Source: UBA7803 sp041686955
GTDB taxonomy: Bacteria; Pseudomonadota; Gammaproteobacteria; Pseudomonadales; Azotimanducaceae
NCBI GenBank assembly: GCA_041686955.1
Contig: JAWLCV010000009.1
Coordinates: 1-64,000, forward strand
DNA length: 64,000 nucleotides
Direction: 5' to 3'
The first letter of the stretch is position 1, and every line of letters begins with the position of its first letter. The translations under genes were made by a program, and so were the position numbers. This document shows positions 1-8,273 of this stretch, in pieces. The notes beneath the pieces were generated by a model. It was not told the origin of the DNA. It ran no database searches and worked only from the letters and a program-made list of their open reading frames with translations.

Positions 1-680
1 TTGATCAGATACTTGGTGTCCTTGGAGAGCCAGTTGCTGGGCAGCACCGGCTTGATGATCTCCTCCATCACCGCCTCCCGCAGCACCTCCTGGGAGACGT
101 CGGGATCGTGCTGGGTGGAGAGGACCACGGCGTCCACCGACATGGGCTGGCCGGTCTCGTCGTACTGGAAGGAGAGCTGGCTCTTGGCGTCGGGGCGCAG
201 AAAGGTCAGCTTGCTGCGGCGCATCTCCGCCTGACGCTTGACCAGGCGGTGCGCGTAGCTGATGGGCGCCGGCATGAGCACGTCCGTCTCGCTGCTGGCG
301 TAGCCGAACATGAGACCCTGGTCCCCGGCGCCCTGCTCCTTGTCCTCGGCTTCGTCCACGCCCATGGCGATGTCCGCCGACTGCCGGCCCAGCGCGTTGA
401 CCACGGCGCAGTCCTCGGGGTCGAAGCCGAGTTCCAGGGCCGTGTAGCCGATGTCCCGGATGACGTTGCGCACCAGCTTGTCGAGATTGACCTCGGCCCG
501 GGAGCGGTACTCTCCGGCCAGCACCACGATGCCGGTCTTGATCAGGGTCTCGCACGCCACCCGGGATTCCGGGTCCTGCGCCAGCATGGCGTCGAGGACG
601 GCGTCGGAGATCTGGTCGGCCATCTTGTCCGGGTGGCCCTCCGACACCGACTCGGAGGTGAAAAGTCTGTAGTCGCTCAT
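1..680 (-). CDS. metK: S-adenosylmethionine synthetase, N-terminal part (truncated by window edge)
   Basis: Makes S-adenosylmethionine from methionine and ATP in the cytoplasm. The frame runs leftward from ATG at 680; about 226 N-terminal residues are present and the C-terminal part lies beyond base 1. Family hallmarks visible are FTSESVSEGHPDK near the N-terminus (active-site His at about residue 16) and GAGDQGLMFGYA near residue 117, plus LMPAPISYAHRL further on. The gene is divergent from transketolase across 241 bp. A possible promoter lies just upstream. No SAM or SAH riboswitch was recognised in the leader, and ahcY, a common partner, is not adjacent on this side. Identity is secure; only completeness is affected by the edge. 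Confidence 0.96.
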   Translation of the reverse strand, partial: MSDYRLFTSESVSEGHPDKMADQISDAVLDAMLAQDPESRVACETLIKTGIVVLAGEYRSRAEVNLDKLVRNVIRDIGYTALELGFDPEDCAVVNALGRQSADIAMGVDEAEDKEQGAGDQGLMFGYASSETDVLMPAPISYAHRLVKRQAEMRRSKLTFLRPDAKSQLSFQYDETGQPMSVDAVVLSTQHDPDVSQEVLREAVMEEIIKPVLPSNWLSKDTKYLI

Positions 681-726
681 CAGGGCCCTCTTTATCCAGT
701 GGCTTCGCTCGGTACGCGAACGCTCG

Positions 727-753
727 ATTGTAGCGCAAGCATCCGGCGCATAA
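727..753 (-). promoter_or_regulatory. Possible sigma70 promoter for metK
   Basis: Reading the minus strand, TTATGC (748-753) and TACAAT (727-732) are separated by 15 bp. The -10 is good, but the -35 is weak and the spacer short. It would leave a leader of roughly 40 nt before the metK ATG. Inferred by eye only. Confidence 0.35.
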
Positions 754-921
754 CCCCCTCCTGCTGGGCTGGTGATGTAAGCGCGGGCGAGCGGGGACGC
801 CCGGGAGCCGGCTCGCCAGCCGGCACGCCGACCGACTCGCCAACGGCGCGCGAATTGCAGAGGTCCGGCCGAGCGGGGAGAATAGCGCCCCCGTCGCGAC
901 GGCTACGATTCAAGGGCCAAG

Positions 922-2922
922 ATGTCTTCCAGAACAGAGAGAGCGAACGCCATCCGGGCGCTCGCCATGGATGCGGTACAGGCGGCCAACTCCGGCCATC
1001 CGGGGGCGCCCATGGGCCTCGCCGACGTGGCCGAGGTGCTCTGGCGCGAGGTGCTGCGCCACAATCCGGCGGATCCGCGCTGGATCGACCGCGACCGCTT
1101 CGTGCTCTCCAACGGCCACGCCTCCATGCTGTTGTACTCCGCCCTGCACCTGTGCGGCTACGATGTCTCCATCGACGACATTCGCAACTTCCGGCAGCTC
1201 CACGCCCCCACCGCCGGGCACCCGGAGTACGGGGAGTGCCCCGGGGTCGAGACCACCACCGGTCCCCTCGGGCAGGGATTCGCCAACGCCGTGGGCATGG
1301 CCCTCGGTGAGCGCCTGCTGGCGGAGACCTTCAACCGCGAAGGCTTTCCGGTCATCGATCACCGTACCTGGGTCATCGCCGGCGACGGTTGCCTGATGGA
1401 AGGCATTTCCCACGAGGCGGCATCCCTGGCGGGCACCCTCGGGCTCGGCAAGCTGGTGTGCATCTACGACGACAACGGGATATCCATCGACGGCGCGGTG
1501 GACGGCTGGTTCACCGAGGATGTGGCGGCCCGGTTCGAAGCCTACGGCTGGCGGGTGATTCGCGGCGTGGACGGCCACGATGGTGAGGCCGTGCACGAAG
1601 CGCTCTGCCAGGCCCTGGCCCACGACGACCGCCCCACCCTGATTCTCGCGCGCACGGTGATCGGTTTCGGCGCACCCCACAAGGCGGGCACCGCCGACGT
1701 CCACGGCGCGGCCCTGGGCGAGGACGAGGTGGCGGCGGCGCGCAAGCGGCTCAACTGGGGCTCGCCGCCGTTCGAGATCCCCGAGCACCTCTATCAGGCG
1801 TGGGACTGCCGGCCCCGCGGTGCCGGGCTGCAGGGCGATTGGGAGGCCATGTTCGACCGGTATCGAGCCGAGTATCCGGAGCTGGCCGCGGAGCTCACGC
1901 GCCGCATGGCGGGCGAGCTGCCGGAAGGATGGGCACAACCCATTCGCGCCCTGGCCCGGGAAGCTCAGGCCGCCATGGAACCGCTGGAGACGCGGAAGTC
2001 GTCGCAGCGCTGCCTGGGCGCCCTGGCCGAGACCCTGCCCGAGCTGTTCGGCGGTTCCGCCGACCTCACCGGGTCCAACGGCACCCGCTGGAAGGGCGCG
2101 CCGGACAGCCGGTATCTGAGCTACGGCGTGCGCGAGTTCGCCATGACCGCCATCACCAACGGCCTGGTGCTGCATGGCGGCCTGCGCCCCTTCTCGGGCA
2201 CCTTTCTGGTGTTCATGGAGTACGCACGAAACGCCGTGCGTCTGGCGGCGCTGATGAAGATCCCGAACGTCTTCGTCTATACCCACGATTCCGTCGCCTT
2301 GGGCGAAGACGGCCCGACCCACCAGCCGGTGGAGCAGCTCACCAATCTGCGGACCACGCCGGGACTGTCGGTCTGGCGGCCCTGCGACACCGTGGAGAGC
2401 GCGGTGGCCTGGGAGGCTGCCATCGCGAACCGCCGGGGCCCCACCGCTCTGGTATTCACCCGGCAGAAGACGGCGCCGCAGGCTCGCGACGAAGCGACCC
2501 TCGAGCGTATCGCCCGCGGCGGCTACGTGTTGCGCGCCGAGCCCCCGGGGCGCGAGCCGGACGCCGTCCTCATCGCCACCGGCTCGGAGGTGGAGCTGGC
2601 CATGGCCGCCGCTCTGCGCCTGGACCGGGAAGGCCTGGCCGTGCGGGTGGTGTCCATGCCCTGCGTCGACGTGTTCCGGAGCCAGGATGCGGCGTATCGC
2701 GACTCGGTGCTGCCGCCCGCGTGCCGCGCGCGCGTGGCCGTGGAGGCGGGCCATCCCGACTTCTGGCGGGCCTTCGTGGGTCTCGACGGCGAGGTGGTGG
2801 GAATCGATCGTTTCGGGCTGTCCGCCCCGGCAGCGGACGCCATGCGGGAGTTGGGCATGACCGAGGAGAACGTGGCCGCCGCGGTGCGCACCGTGGTGGC
2901 GCGACTGAACGGAGACCAGTGA
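922..2922 (+). CDS. tktA: Transketolase
   Basis: Thiamine-diphosphate enzyme moving two-carbon units between pentose-phosphate and glycolytic sugars. The 666 residues match the usual length and align with E. coli TktA from the first residue (MSSRTERANAIRALAMDAVQ). Visible motifs are NSGHPGAPMG (His26), the ThDP motif GDGCLMEG from residue 154 followed by YDDNGISIDG, HGGLRPFSGTF in the pyrimidine-binding domain, and HDSVALGEDGPTHQP. The stop TGA overlaps the ATG of pgk by one base, so the two are almost surely co-translated. In E. coli epd lies between tktA and pgk; it is absent here. The 240 bp upstream contain no clear promoter on this strand. Confidence 0.97.
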   Translation: MSSRTERANAIRALAMDAVQAANSGHPGAPMGLADVAEVLWREVLRHNPADPRWIDRDRFVLSNGHASMLLYSALHLCGYDVSIDDIRNFRQLHAPTAGHPEYGECPGVETTTGPLGQGFANAVGMALGERLLAETFNREGFPVIDHRTWVIAGDGCLMEGISHEAASLAGTLGLGKLVCIYDDNGISIDGAVDGWFTEDVAARFEAYGWRVIRGVDGHDGEAVHEALCQALAHDDRPTLILARTVIGFGAPHKAGTADVHGAALGEDEVAAARKRLNWGSPPFEIPEHLYQAWDCRPRGAGLQGDWEAMFDRYRAEYPELAAELTRRMAGELPEGWAQPIRALAREAQAAMEPLETRKSSQRCLGALAETLPELFGGSADLTGSNGTRWKGAPDSRYLSYGVREFAMTAITNGLVLHGGLRPFSGTFLVFMEYARNAVRLAALMKIPNVFVYTHDSVALGEDGPTHQPVEQLTNLRTTPGLSVWRPCDTVESAVAWEAAIANRRGPTALVFTRQKTAPQARDEATLERIARGGYVLRAEPPGREPDAVLIATGSEVELAMAAALRLDREGLAVRVVSMPCVDVFRSQDAAYRDSVLPPACRARVAVEAGHPDFWRAFVGLDGEVVGIDRFGLSAPAADAMRELGMTEENVAAAVRTVVARLNGDQ

Positions 2923-4103
2923 TGGCCGCACGAAAGTACCCTCGCAAGGAGATGACCGACCTGGACCTCGCCGGCAAACGGGTTCTCATCCGCGAGGACC
3001 TGAACGTGCCGGTCAAGGACGGCAAGGTCACCAGCGATGCGCGCATCCGCGCCGCGCTGCCGACCCTGCGCCAGGCCCTGGATGCCGGCGCCGCGGTGGT
3101 GGTGATGTCCCACCTCGGCCGTCCCGAGGAGGGCCGTCACGACGACCGGTACTCCCTGGCACCCGTGGCCGAGCGCCTCGGCGAGTTGCTGGGGCGGCCG
3201 GTGCCGCTCATCCGCGACTGGCGGATCTCCGGGGCCGGCGTGCGGCCCGGCGAGATCGCCCTCTTGGAGAACGTGCGTTTTCTGGAAGGCGAGTCGAAGG
3301 ACGACGACGCCCTGGCCCAGGCCCTGGCGGGGATGTGCGACGTGTTCGTCATGGACGCGTTCGCTACCGCGCACCGGGCCCAGGCCTCCACCCACGGGGT
3401 CGCCAAGTTCGCTCCCGTCGCCTGTGCCGGACCGCTGCTGTCCGCGGAGCTCGGCGCCCTCGAGCAGGCGCTGGCCGACCCCCGGCGGCCCATGATCGCC
3501 ATCGTCGGCGGCGCCAAGGTGTCGAGCAAGCTCGAGGTGCTGGACGCCCTCTCCGAGGTGGCGGACCGCATCATCGTCGGCGGTGGCATTGCCAACACGT
3601 TCATTGCGGCCGCGGGTCACGAGGTGGGCAAGTCGCTCTACGAGGCGGATCTGCTCGACGCGGCGAAGCGCATCGCCGGCAAGGTGGACGTGCCGCTGCC
3701 GGAAGACGTGATGGTGGGCAAGCGGCTGGACGAAGAGGAGCCCGCCCAGGCGAAACGCCTGGACGAGGTGGCCGAGGACGACATGATCCTGGACATCGGG
3801 CCGGAGACGGCCCGGCAGTGGGCCGCTTCCCTGGACGGTGCCGGCACGGTGCTGTGGAACGGCCCGGTGGGGGTGTTCGAGATCGACCAGTTCGGCGAGG
3901 GCACCCGGGTGCTGGCGGAGGCCATCGCCAAAAGCGGCGCTTTCTCCATCGCCGGCGGCGGCGATACGCTCGCGGCCATCGACAAGTACGGGGTGCGCGA
4001 CGGCATCTCGTACATCTCCACCGGTGGCGGCGCGTTCCTGGAGTTCGTGGAGGGCAAGACCCTGCCGGCGGTGGCGGTGCTCGCCAGCCGGGCCGATGAT
4101 TGA
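2922..4103 (+). CDS. pgk: Phosphoglycerate kinase
   Basis: Interconverts 1,3-bisphosphoglycerate plus ADP and 3-phosphoglycerate plus ATP in glycolysis and gluconeogenesis. It has 393 residues, the standard length. The N-terminal signature VLIREDLNVPVKDGKV is followed by the substrate-loop motif MSHLGRPEEG. IVGGAKVSSK and the C-terminal nucleotide-binding SIAGGGDTLAAI are also seen. The ATG at 2922 shares its A with the tkt stop. An N-terminal extension of about 10 residues (MAARKYPRKEM) precedes the family start; an internal ATG at residue 11 (MTDLDLAGKRV) is the likely alternative start. The downstream hydrolase begins 8 bp before the pgk stop, so three genes form one unit. Confidence 0.97.
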   Translation: MAARKYPRKEMTDLDLAGKRVLIREDLNVPVKDGKVTSDARIRAALPTLRQALDAGAAVVVMSHLGRPEEGRHDDRYSLAPVAERLGELLGRPVPLIRDWRISGAGVRPGEIALLENVRFLEGESKDDDALAQALAGMCDVFVMDAFATAHRAQASTHGVAKFAPVACAGPLLSAELGALEQALADPRRPMIAIVGGAKVSSKLEVLDALSEVADRIIVGGGIANTFIAAAGHEVGKSLYEADLLDAAKRIAGKVDVPLPEDVMVGKRLDEEEPAQAKRLDEVAEDDMILDIGPETARQWAASLDGAGTVLWNGPVGVFEIDQFGEGTRVLAEAIAKSGAFSIAGGGDTLAAIDKYGVRDGISYISTGGGAFLEFVEGKTLPAVAVLASRADD

Positions 4104-5067
4104 CGGCGGATTCGACCCGGAGGCGCTGCGCCGGGGCCTGCGCCCGCTGATTCCCGGCGATCCCGTCCTCCTCACTCCGGAGGAGGACGCGTACCTGCGC
4201 CATTACGGCATCCATTTCGTCGAGGAGTTTCCCCAGCTCAGCCACAGCTTCGGGGCGGTGGAATCGGCCGAGCACCGCATCGCCGCGCATCTGTGGATGC
4301 CGGCCGAGGCCCAGGGTACGGCGGTGGTGATCCATGGCTACTACGACCACACGGGCCTGTACGGACACCTGATCCGCCACCTCATCGAGCGCCGCCTGGC
4401 GGTGGTGTCCTTCGACCTGCCGGGTCACGGCCTGTCCACCGGGGCCCCGGCGGCGATCGATACCTTCGAGCACTACGTGGCCGCCTTCGAGGCCTGCATG
4501 GCGGCGCTGGAGAGCCATTTGCCCGGGCCCTGGTTCCTGTTCGGCCAGAGCACGGGCGGTGCCATCGCCATGCAGTGGCTGCTCGCCGGCGGCTACACCC
4601 GGGAAACCGCACCGTTCGCCCGCGTGGTGCTGCTCGCGCCCCTGGTGCGCCCGTACCTCTGGCCGGTGAACCGGGTGGTCTACGAGGTAGCCCGGCGGTT
4701 CATCCGGGAGCGGCCGCGGACCTTCACCAGCAACGCCGAGAACGCCGAATTCCTCGAGTTTCTCCGGCATCGCGACCCGCTGCAGGCCCGCACGCTCCCG
4801 GTGCGCTGGGTCACCGCCATGCTGGAGTGGCGCCGCCGCTTCGAGCGGCACGCCCCCACGGACATCGAGCCGCTGGTGATCCAGGGACGGGCGGACCGCA
4901 CCGTGGACTGGCGCTACAACGTGAAGGTCATCTCGGAGCTGTTTGCCCCGCGCATCTTCTACATCCCGGAGGCGCGCCATCACCTGGTGAACGAGTCGCC
5001 GGCGATCCGTGCCCGCATCTTCCAGGCCATCGACGGCGAGCTGTTCGGCAGCCGGCGCGCTCCCTGA
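4096..5067 (+). CDS. Alpha/beta hydrolase (lysophospholipase/serine aminopeptidase S33 type)
   Basis: A 323-residue protein with the alpha/beta hydrolase fold, probably cytoplasmic since no signal peptide is seen. The oxyanion region is VVIHGYYDHTGLYGHLI and the next block is SFDLPGHGLSTG. The nucleophile elbow is GQSTGG with Ser at residue 152; the candidate acid lies in QGRADRTVDW and the catalytic His in EARHHLVNE. This pattern is that of lysophospholipase/monoacylglycerol-lipase-like enzymes, but the substrate cannot be deduced. The start ATG lies inside the end of pgk (8-bp overlap), so it is translationally linked to a glycolytic operon. That may be fortuitous, because no metabolic link is obvious. 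Confidence 0.88.
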   Translation: MIDGGFDPEALRRGLRPLIPGDPVLLTPEEDAYLRHYGIHFVEEFPQLSHSFGAVESAEHRIAAHLWMPAEAQGTAVVIHGYYDHTGLYGHLIRHLIERRLAVVSFDLPGHGLSTGAPAAIDTFEHYVAAFEACMAALESHLPGPWFLFGQSTGGAIAMQWLLAGGYTRETAPFARVVLLAPLVRPYLWPVNRVVYEVARRFIRERPRTFTSNAENAEFLEFLRHRDPLQARTLPVRWVTAMLEWRRRFERHAPTDIEPLVIQGRADRTVDWRYNVKVISELFAPRIFYIPEARHHLVNESPAIRARIFQAIDGELFGSRRAP

Positions 5068-5105
5068 AACTGTTACCGGCGTCACACTGCAGGTTGGGCA
5101 GCGGT

Positions 5106-5114
5106 TGCTATAGT
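5106..5114 (+). promoter_or_regulatory. Possible extended -10 promoter upstream of the lipoprotein gene
   Basis: TGC followed by TATAGT (5109-5114) forms an extended -10 element in the 75-bp gap between the hydrolase and the lipoprotein gene. No good -35 is seen, which is tolerated with TGn-type promoters. It would give a short leader of about 20 nt. Confidence 0.45.
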
Positions 5115-5142
5115 CAAGAACGAGCCCGCCTCCGAGGCAGCC

Positions 5143-6108
5143 ATGAGCTCCCGATTCCGGCCCAGCCCCCCTGCGCCCTGGCCTGCCATCTGCGCCCTCG
5201 GAATGATGATGGTGCTGCTGGTCGGCGGCTGCGAGTCGCCGGGCCAGCGCCGTGATGGCCGCGACCTTCCCGGGCCGCGCCTGCCGCCGGTGGCCCCCAC
5301 GCCGGACCTGGCCGAGCTCCCCCCGCCCAGGCCGCGCAGCGTGGCGTTGGTGCTGTCCGCCGACACCACCCATTACGCCGCCGTGGCGGATGCGCTGGAC
5401 GAGCGTCTCCCTGGGGCGACGGCGCGCTACCGACTCCAGGGGAAGGACCCCGCCACGGTACTTCAGGCCATCCAGCGTGCCGGCCATACCGAGGCCGTGG
5501 CCATCGGACGTCAGGCGCTGGTCCTTCTGGCTGCCGCCGAGCTGCGCGTCGCCTACTGCCAGATCTTTCAGCCGCCGGGGCCGGCTGCCGCGTCGGCAGC
5601 CGGGCCGGCGCCTTCGGGCGTTGCGGCGCTGCCGGACTACTCCGCCCAGTTCGACGCCTGGACGGCGCACCGTCCGGGCCTCGCCCGCGTCGGGCTGATC
5701 ACGGGAGCGGGGCGCGACGAGGCGGCAGCGGAAATTGAAGCGGCCGCGGGGTCCCGGGGGCTGGAGCTGCGTCGGGCGGTGGTGCGCTCCGACAAGGAGC
5801 TCCTCTACGTGTTCCGCCGCATGGTGCCCGAGATTCAGGGTTTCCTGCTCTATCCGGATCCGCGGGTCCTGAGCCCGGCCACCCTGCGGGAGGTGATCGC
5901 CTACGCGGCCAAGCACGACGTGGAGGTGCTCACCTACAACCGTGCCATCTTCGACATCGGCGCCGGTTTGCTGATCACGGCGGATTCCGCGGAAGTCGCC
6001 GACAAGGTGCTCGCGGTGCTGGATTCGCCTGCCGCACGAGGCGCCGAGCTCCCGCTGTCCCGGGTGGTGATCGAAACCCACCACGGCGAACCGGAGGCCG
6101 CCCAGTGA
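5143..6108 (+). CDS. Lipoprotein with ABC-substrate-binding-like fold, probable partner of the adjacent c-di-GMP protein
   Basis: A 321-residue protein with a lipoprotein signal: hydrophobic stretch MMMVLLVGG ending in lipobox LVGGC with Cys at residue 30. The mature part (SVALVLSADTTHYAAVADAL, then TEAVAIGRQALVLL) resembles ABC_sub_bind-type periplasmic proteins, which bind small ligands between two Rossmann-like lobes. No permease or ATPase gene is nearby. Instead its GTGA stop/start overlap joins it to a membrane GGDEF-EAL protein. A role as periplasmic ligand sensor delivering a signal to that protein is inferred from context. The fold assignment rests on pattern recognition, not on a search, and the ligand is unknown. 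It may be anchored in either membrane. Confidence 0.72.
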   Translation: MSSRFRPSPPAPWPAICALGMMMVLLVGGCESPGQRRDGRDLPGPRLPPVAPTPDLAELPPPRPRSVALVLSADTTHYAAVADALDERLPGATARYRLQGKDPATVLQAIQRAGHTEAVAIGRQALVLLAAAELRVAYCQIFQPPGPAAASAAGPAPSGVAALPDYSAQFDAWTAHRPGLARVGLITGAGRDEAAAEIEAAAGSRGLELRRAVVRSDKELLYVFRRMVPEIQGFLLYPDPRVLSPATLREVIAYAAKHDVEVLTYNRAIFDIGAGLLITADSAEVADKVLAVLDSPAARGAELPLSRVVIETHHGEPEAAQ

Positions 6109-8264
6109 CGCGGACGGTAAAGCCAGGGCGGGATTCCCCGGAAGCACGGCTGCCGCGCAGAACCCTGGTCGGCGAGTTGCTGCTCGCCCAGCTCTCGTTC
6201 GCCCTCGCGCTGGGAGTGGTGGCCGTGGTGACGGTGTGGTCCGTTGCCGATTGGGTGGTGCGCGACAACCTCTCGGCCTGGGGGCGCCAATGGATCGCCG
6301 AGCTCGACACCTTGGGTGGCGCGTTGTACGCGTCGGACGATCCCGGGCGCTATCTGCAGGTGGAGCAGTACGCGGACAAGTTCCCGGAGATCGCCTTCGT
6401 GCGCTTCTACGACGTGGACGGCTCCGTCCTGTTCCGCCACGGGGGCGAGGGCACGGCCGCGGACCACCCGCCGCTGGCGGACGCGGTGCTGGCGCGGCTC
6501 GCTGCCCGCGACGCCGCCGACGGATACGTCCTGGACGAAACGTCCCTGGCGCCGCTGGTGAGCATCAGCGGCGCGGTGCGGGTCACCTCCATGGCGTCCG
6601 ACAGCCTGTTCGACATCGACAGTCTCGACGACGCCGAGACCCGCTCCGAGGTAGTGGGGTTCGTGGAGCTCGGTCTGGACTACCAGCGCTACGATCACGA
6701 GCTGATGCAGAGCGTGACCGTGGGCAGTGCCGTCACCGCCCTCACCTTCCTGGTGTTGATGCTGGCGGGCCGGGTGATGCTGCGCCGCGCCGTGCAGCCG
6801 CTGGTGGATCTGCAGGAGCCTCTTCGCCAGCTCGCGGAAGGCGACGGTGAGGTGAAGATCCCGCAGTCGGAGCACCGGGAGATCGCCGCCATCGCCCAGG
6901 CACTGCGCCGGGCGGTGTCGCGGATCCGGCGGCGGGATTGGAGCCTGCGGCGTCTGGCCAACTACGACGATCTCACGGGATTGCCGAACCGGCGGCATTT
7001 CGAGGAGCTGCTCGGCGAGGAGCTTGCAGGCTGGGACCGCCCGCCGGCGGCCCTGCTGTTTTTGGACCTGGACCACTTCAAATACATCAACGACGTCCTC
7101 GGTCACTCCGCCGGAGACGTGATGCTGCGCCAGGTGGCCTCGCGCCTGGCGGCGGCGGTGAAGGATACCGACGTGGTGGCCCGGTTCGGCGGCGACGAGT
7201 TCATGCTGCTGCTGCGGGGTGTCTCGGCAGCCGAGGCGGTGCAGACGGCGGGCCGGCTGCTGGGGGAGATTCGCGACTACCCCCTGGTCTACGAGCGCCG
7301 GTCCTTCAGCGTGAACGGCAGCATCGGCATCACCGCGGTGACAGGTCCGTACACGGTGGACGAGTTGCTGGCCCAGGCGGACATGGCCTGTCATCAGGCC
7401 AAGACGGACGGGCGCAACCTGGTGCGCCTGTTCGAGCCCGAGGCCGGCGCGGTGGAGACTCTCGAGACGGACCTCGGCCAGCTCGAGAAGCTGAAGGCCG
7501 CGCTGCGGGAGGACCGCTTCGTTCTGTTCTTTCAGCCCATCGTCAGCCTGGACTCCGGGGCCTTCACCCACTACGAGGTGCTGCTGCGCCTCGACGACGG
7601 CGGCGAGCTGGTCGCCCCCGGCGCGTTTCTTTCCGCGGCTACCCGGTTCGGTCTCATGCAGGAGATCGATCGCTGGGTCATCGATCACGCCCTGGAGGAG
7701 CTCGCCCGGCTGCGGACGAGGGCGCCGGAGCTGCGCTTCACCATCAACGTCTCCGGCGCGAGCTTCGTGGGCGGCGAGCTGGACGGTTACGTCGCCGAGG
7801 CGCTGGAAAGGCATCGTCTGCCGGCTTCCGCCGTGGTGTTCGAGATCACGGAGCAAGTGGCGGTGGGCAGCTTCGCCAATGCCACCCGGCAGATCGACGC
7901 GCTGATGAAGCTCGGCTGCGAGTTCGCCATCGACGATTTCGGCGCCGGTTACAGCTCGCTGAATTACTTGAAGCAGCTTCCCATGCAGTACATCAAGATC
8001 GACGGCGCCTTCATCGGCAAGCTCGTCGACAGTCCCGTGGATCAGGTGATCGTCCGCTCCATCGCCGAGATCGCCCGGGTGCTCGGCAAGAAGACGGTGG
8101 CGGAGTTCGTGGGCGACGACGCTACCCTCACGCTGTTGCGCAAGCTCGGCATCGACTACGCCCAGGGCTACCACGTGGGCCGGCCGACGCCTTCGGTGGC
8201 GGTGGGCAACGTGGTGGCCGTGGCGCGGGCGAAGCGCCGGGGAACGCGGCGGGCGGCGGGATAG
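6105..8264 (+). CDS. Membrane GGDEF-EAL protein (diguanylate cyclase/phosphodiesterase)
   Basis: 719 residues. A first membrane helix (about residues 22-45) is followed by a periplasmic domain of about 160 residues (to about residue 203), a second helix (about 203-225), a HAMP-like linker, a GGDEF domain (GGDEF at 362-366) and an EAL domain (EVL at 491-493). GGDEF is intact, but the usual RxxD inhibitory site reads KDTD. The EAL domain has EVLLR in place of EALLR while keeping the Glu, plus EITEQ, IDDFGAGYSSLNYL and YIKIDGAF, so phosphodiesterase activity is plausible. The GTG start overlaps the lipoprotein stop by 4 bp (GTGA). It probably sets local c-di-GMP in response to the lipoprotein's ligand; that link is inferred. 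Confidence 0.9.
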   Translation: MTRTVKPGRDSPEARLPRRTLVGELLLAQLSFALALGVVAVVTVWSVADWVVRDNLSAWGRQWIAELDTLGGALYASDDPGRYLQVEQYADKFPEIAFVRFYDVDGSVLFRHGGEGTAADHPPLADAVLARLAARDAADGYVLDETSLAPLVSISGAVRVTSMASDSLFDIDSLDDAETRSEVVGFVELGLDYQRYDHELMQSVTVGSAVTALTFLVLMLAGRVMLRRAVQPLVDLQEPLRQLAEGDGEVKIPQSEHREIAAIAQALRRAVSRIRRRDWSLRRLANYDDLTGLPNRRHFEELLGEELAGWDRPPAALLFLDLDHFKYINDVLGHSAGDVMLRQVASRLAAAVKDTDVVARFGGDEFMLLLRGVSAAEAVQTAGRLLGEIRDYPLVYERRSFSVNGSIGITAVTGPYTVDELLAQADMACHQAKTDGRNLVRLFEPEAGAVETLETDLGQLEKLKAALREDRFVLFFQPIVSLDSGAFTHYEVLLRLDDGGELVAPGAFLSAATRFGLMQEIDRWVIDHALEELARLRTRAPELRFTINVSGASFVGGELDGYVAEALERHRLPASAVVFEITEQVAVGSFANATRQIDALMKLGCEFAIDDFGAGYSSLNYLKQLPMQYIKIDGAFIGKLVDSPVDQVIVRSIAEIARVLGKKTVAEFVGDDATLTLLRKLGIDYAQGYHVGRPTPSVAVGNVVAVARAKRRGTRRAAG

Positions 8265-8273
8265 GCGCCGCCG

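Noticed and set aside
681..921. SAM or SAH riboswitch in the metK/tkt divergent gap
   Set aside because: No recognisable aptamer core was found on either strand; only a weak promoter-like pair on the metK side.
910..2931. A 673-codon minus-strand frame opposite transketolase, and similar long frames opposite pgk, GGDEF-EAL, ptsP and the S9 peptidase
   Set aside because: They mirror real genes almost end to end and their translations are low-complexity; high GC removes stop codons from the antisense frames.
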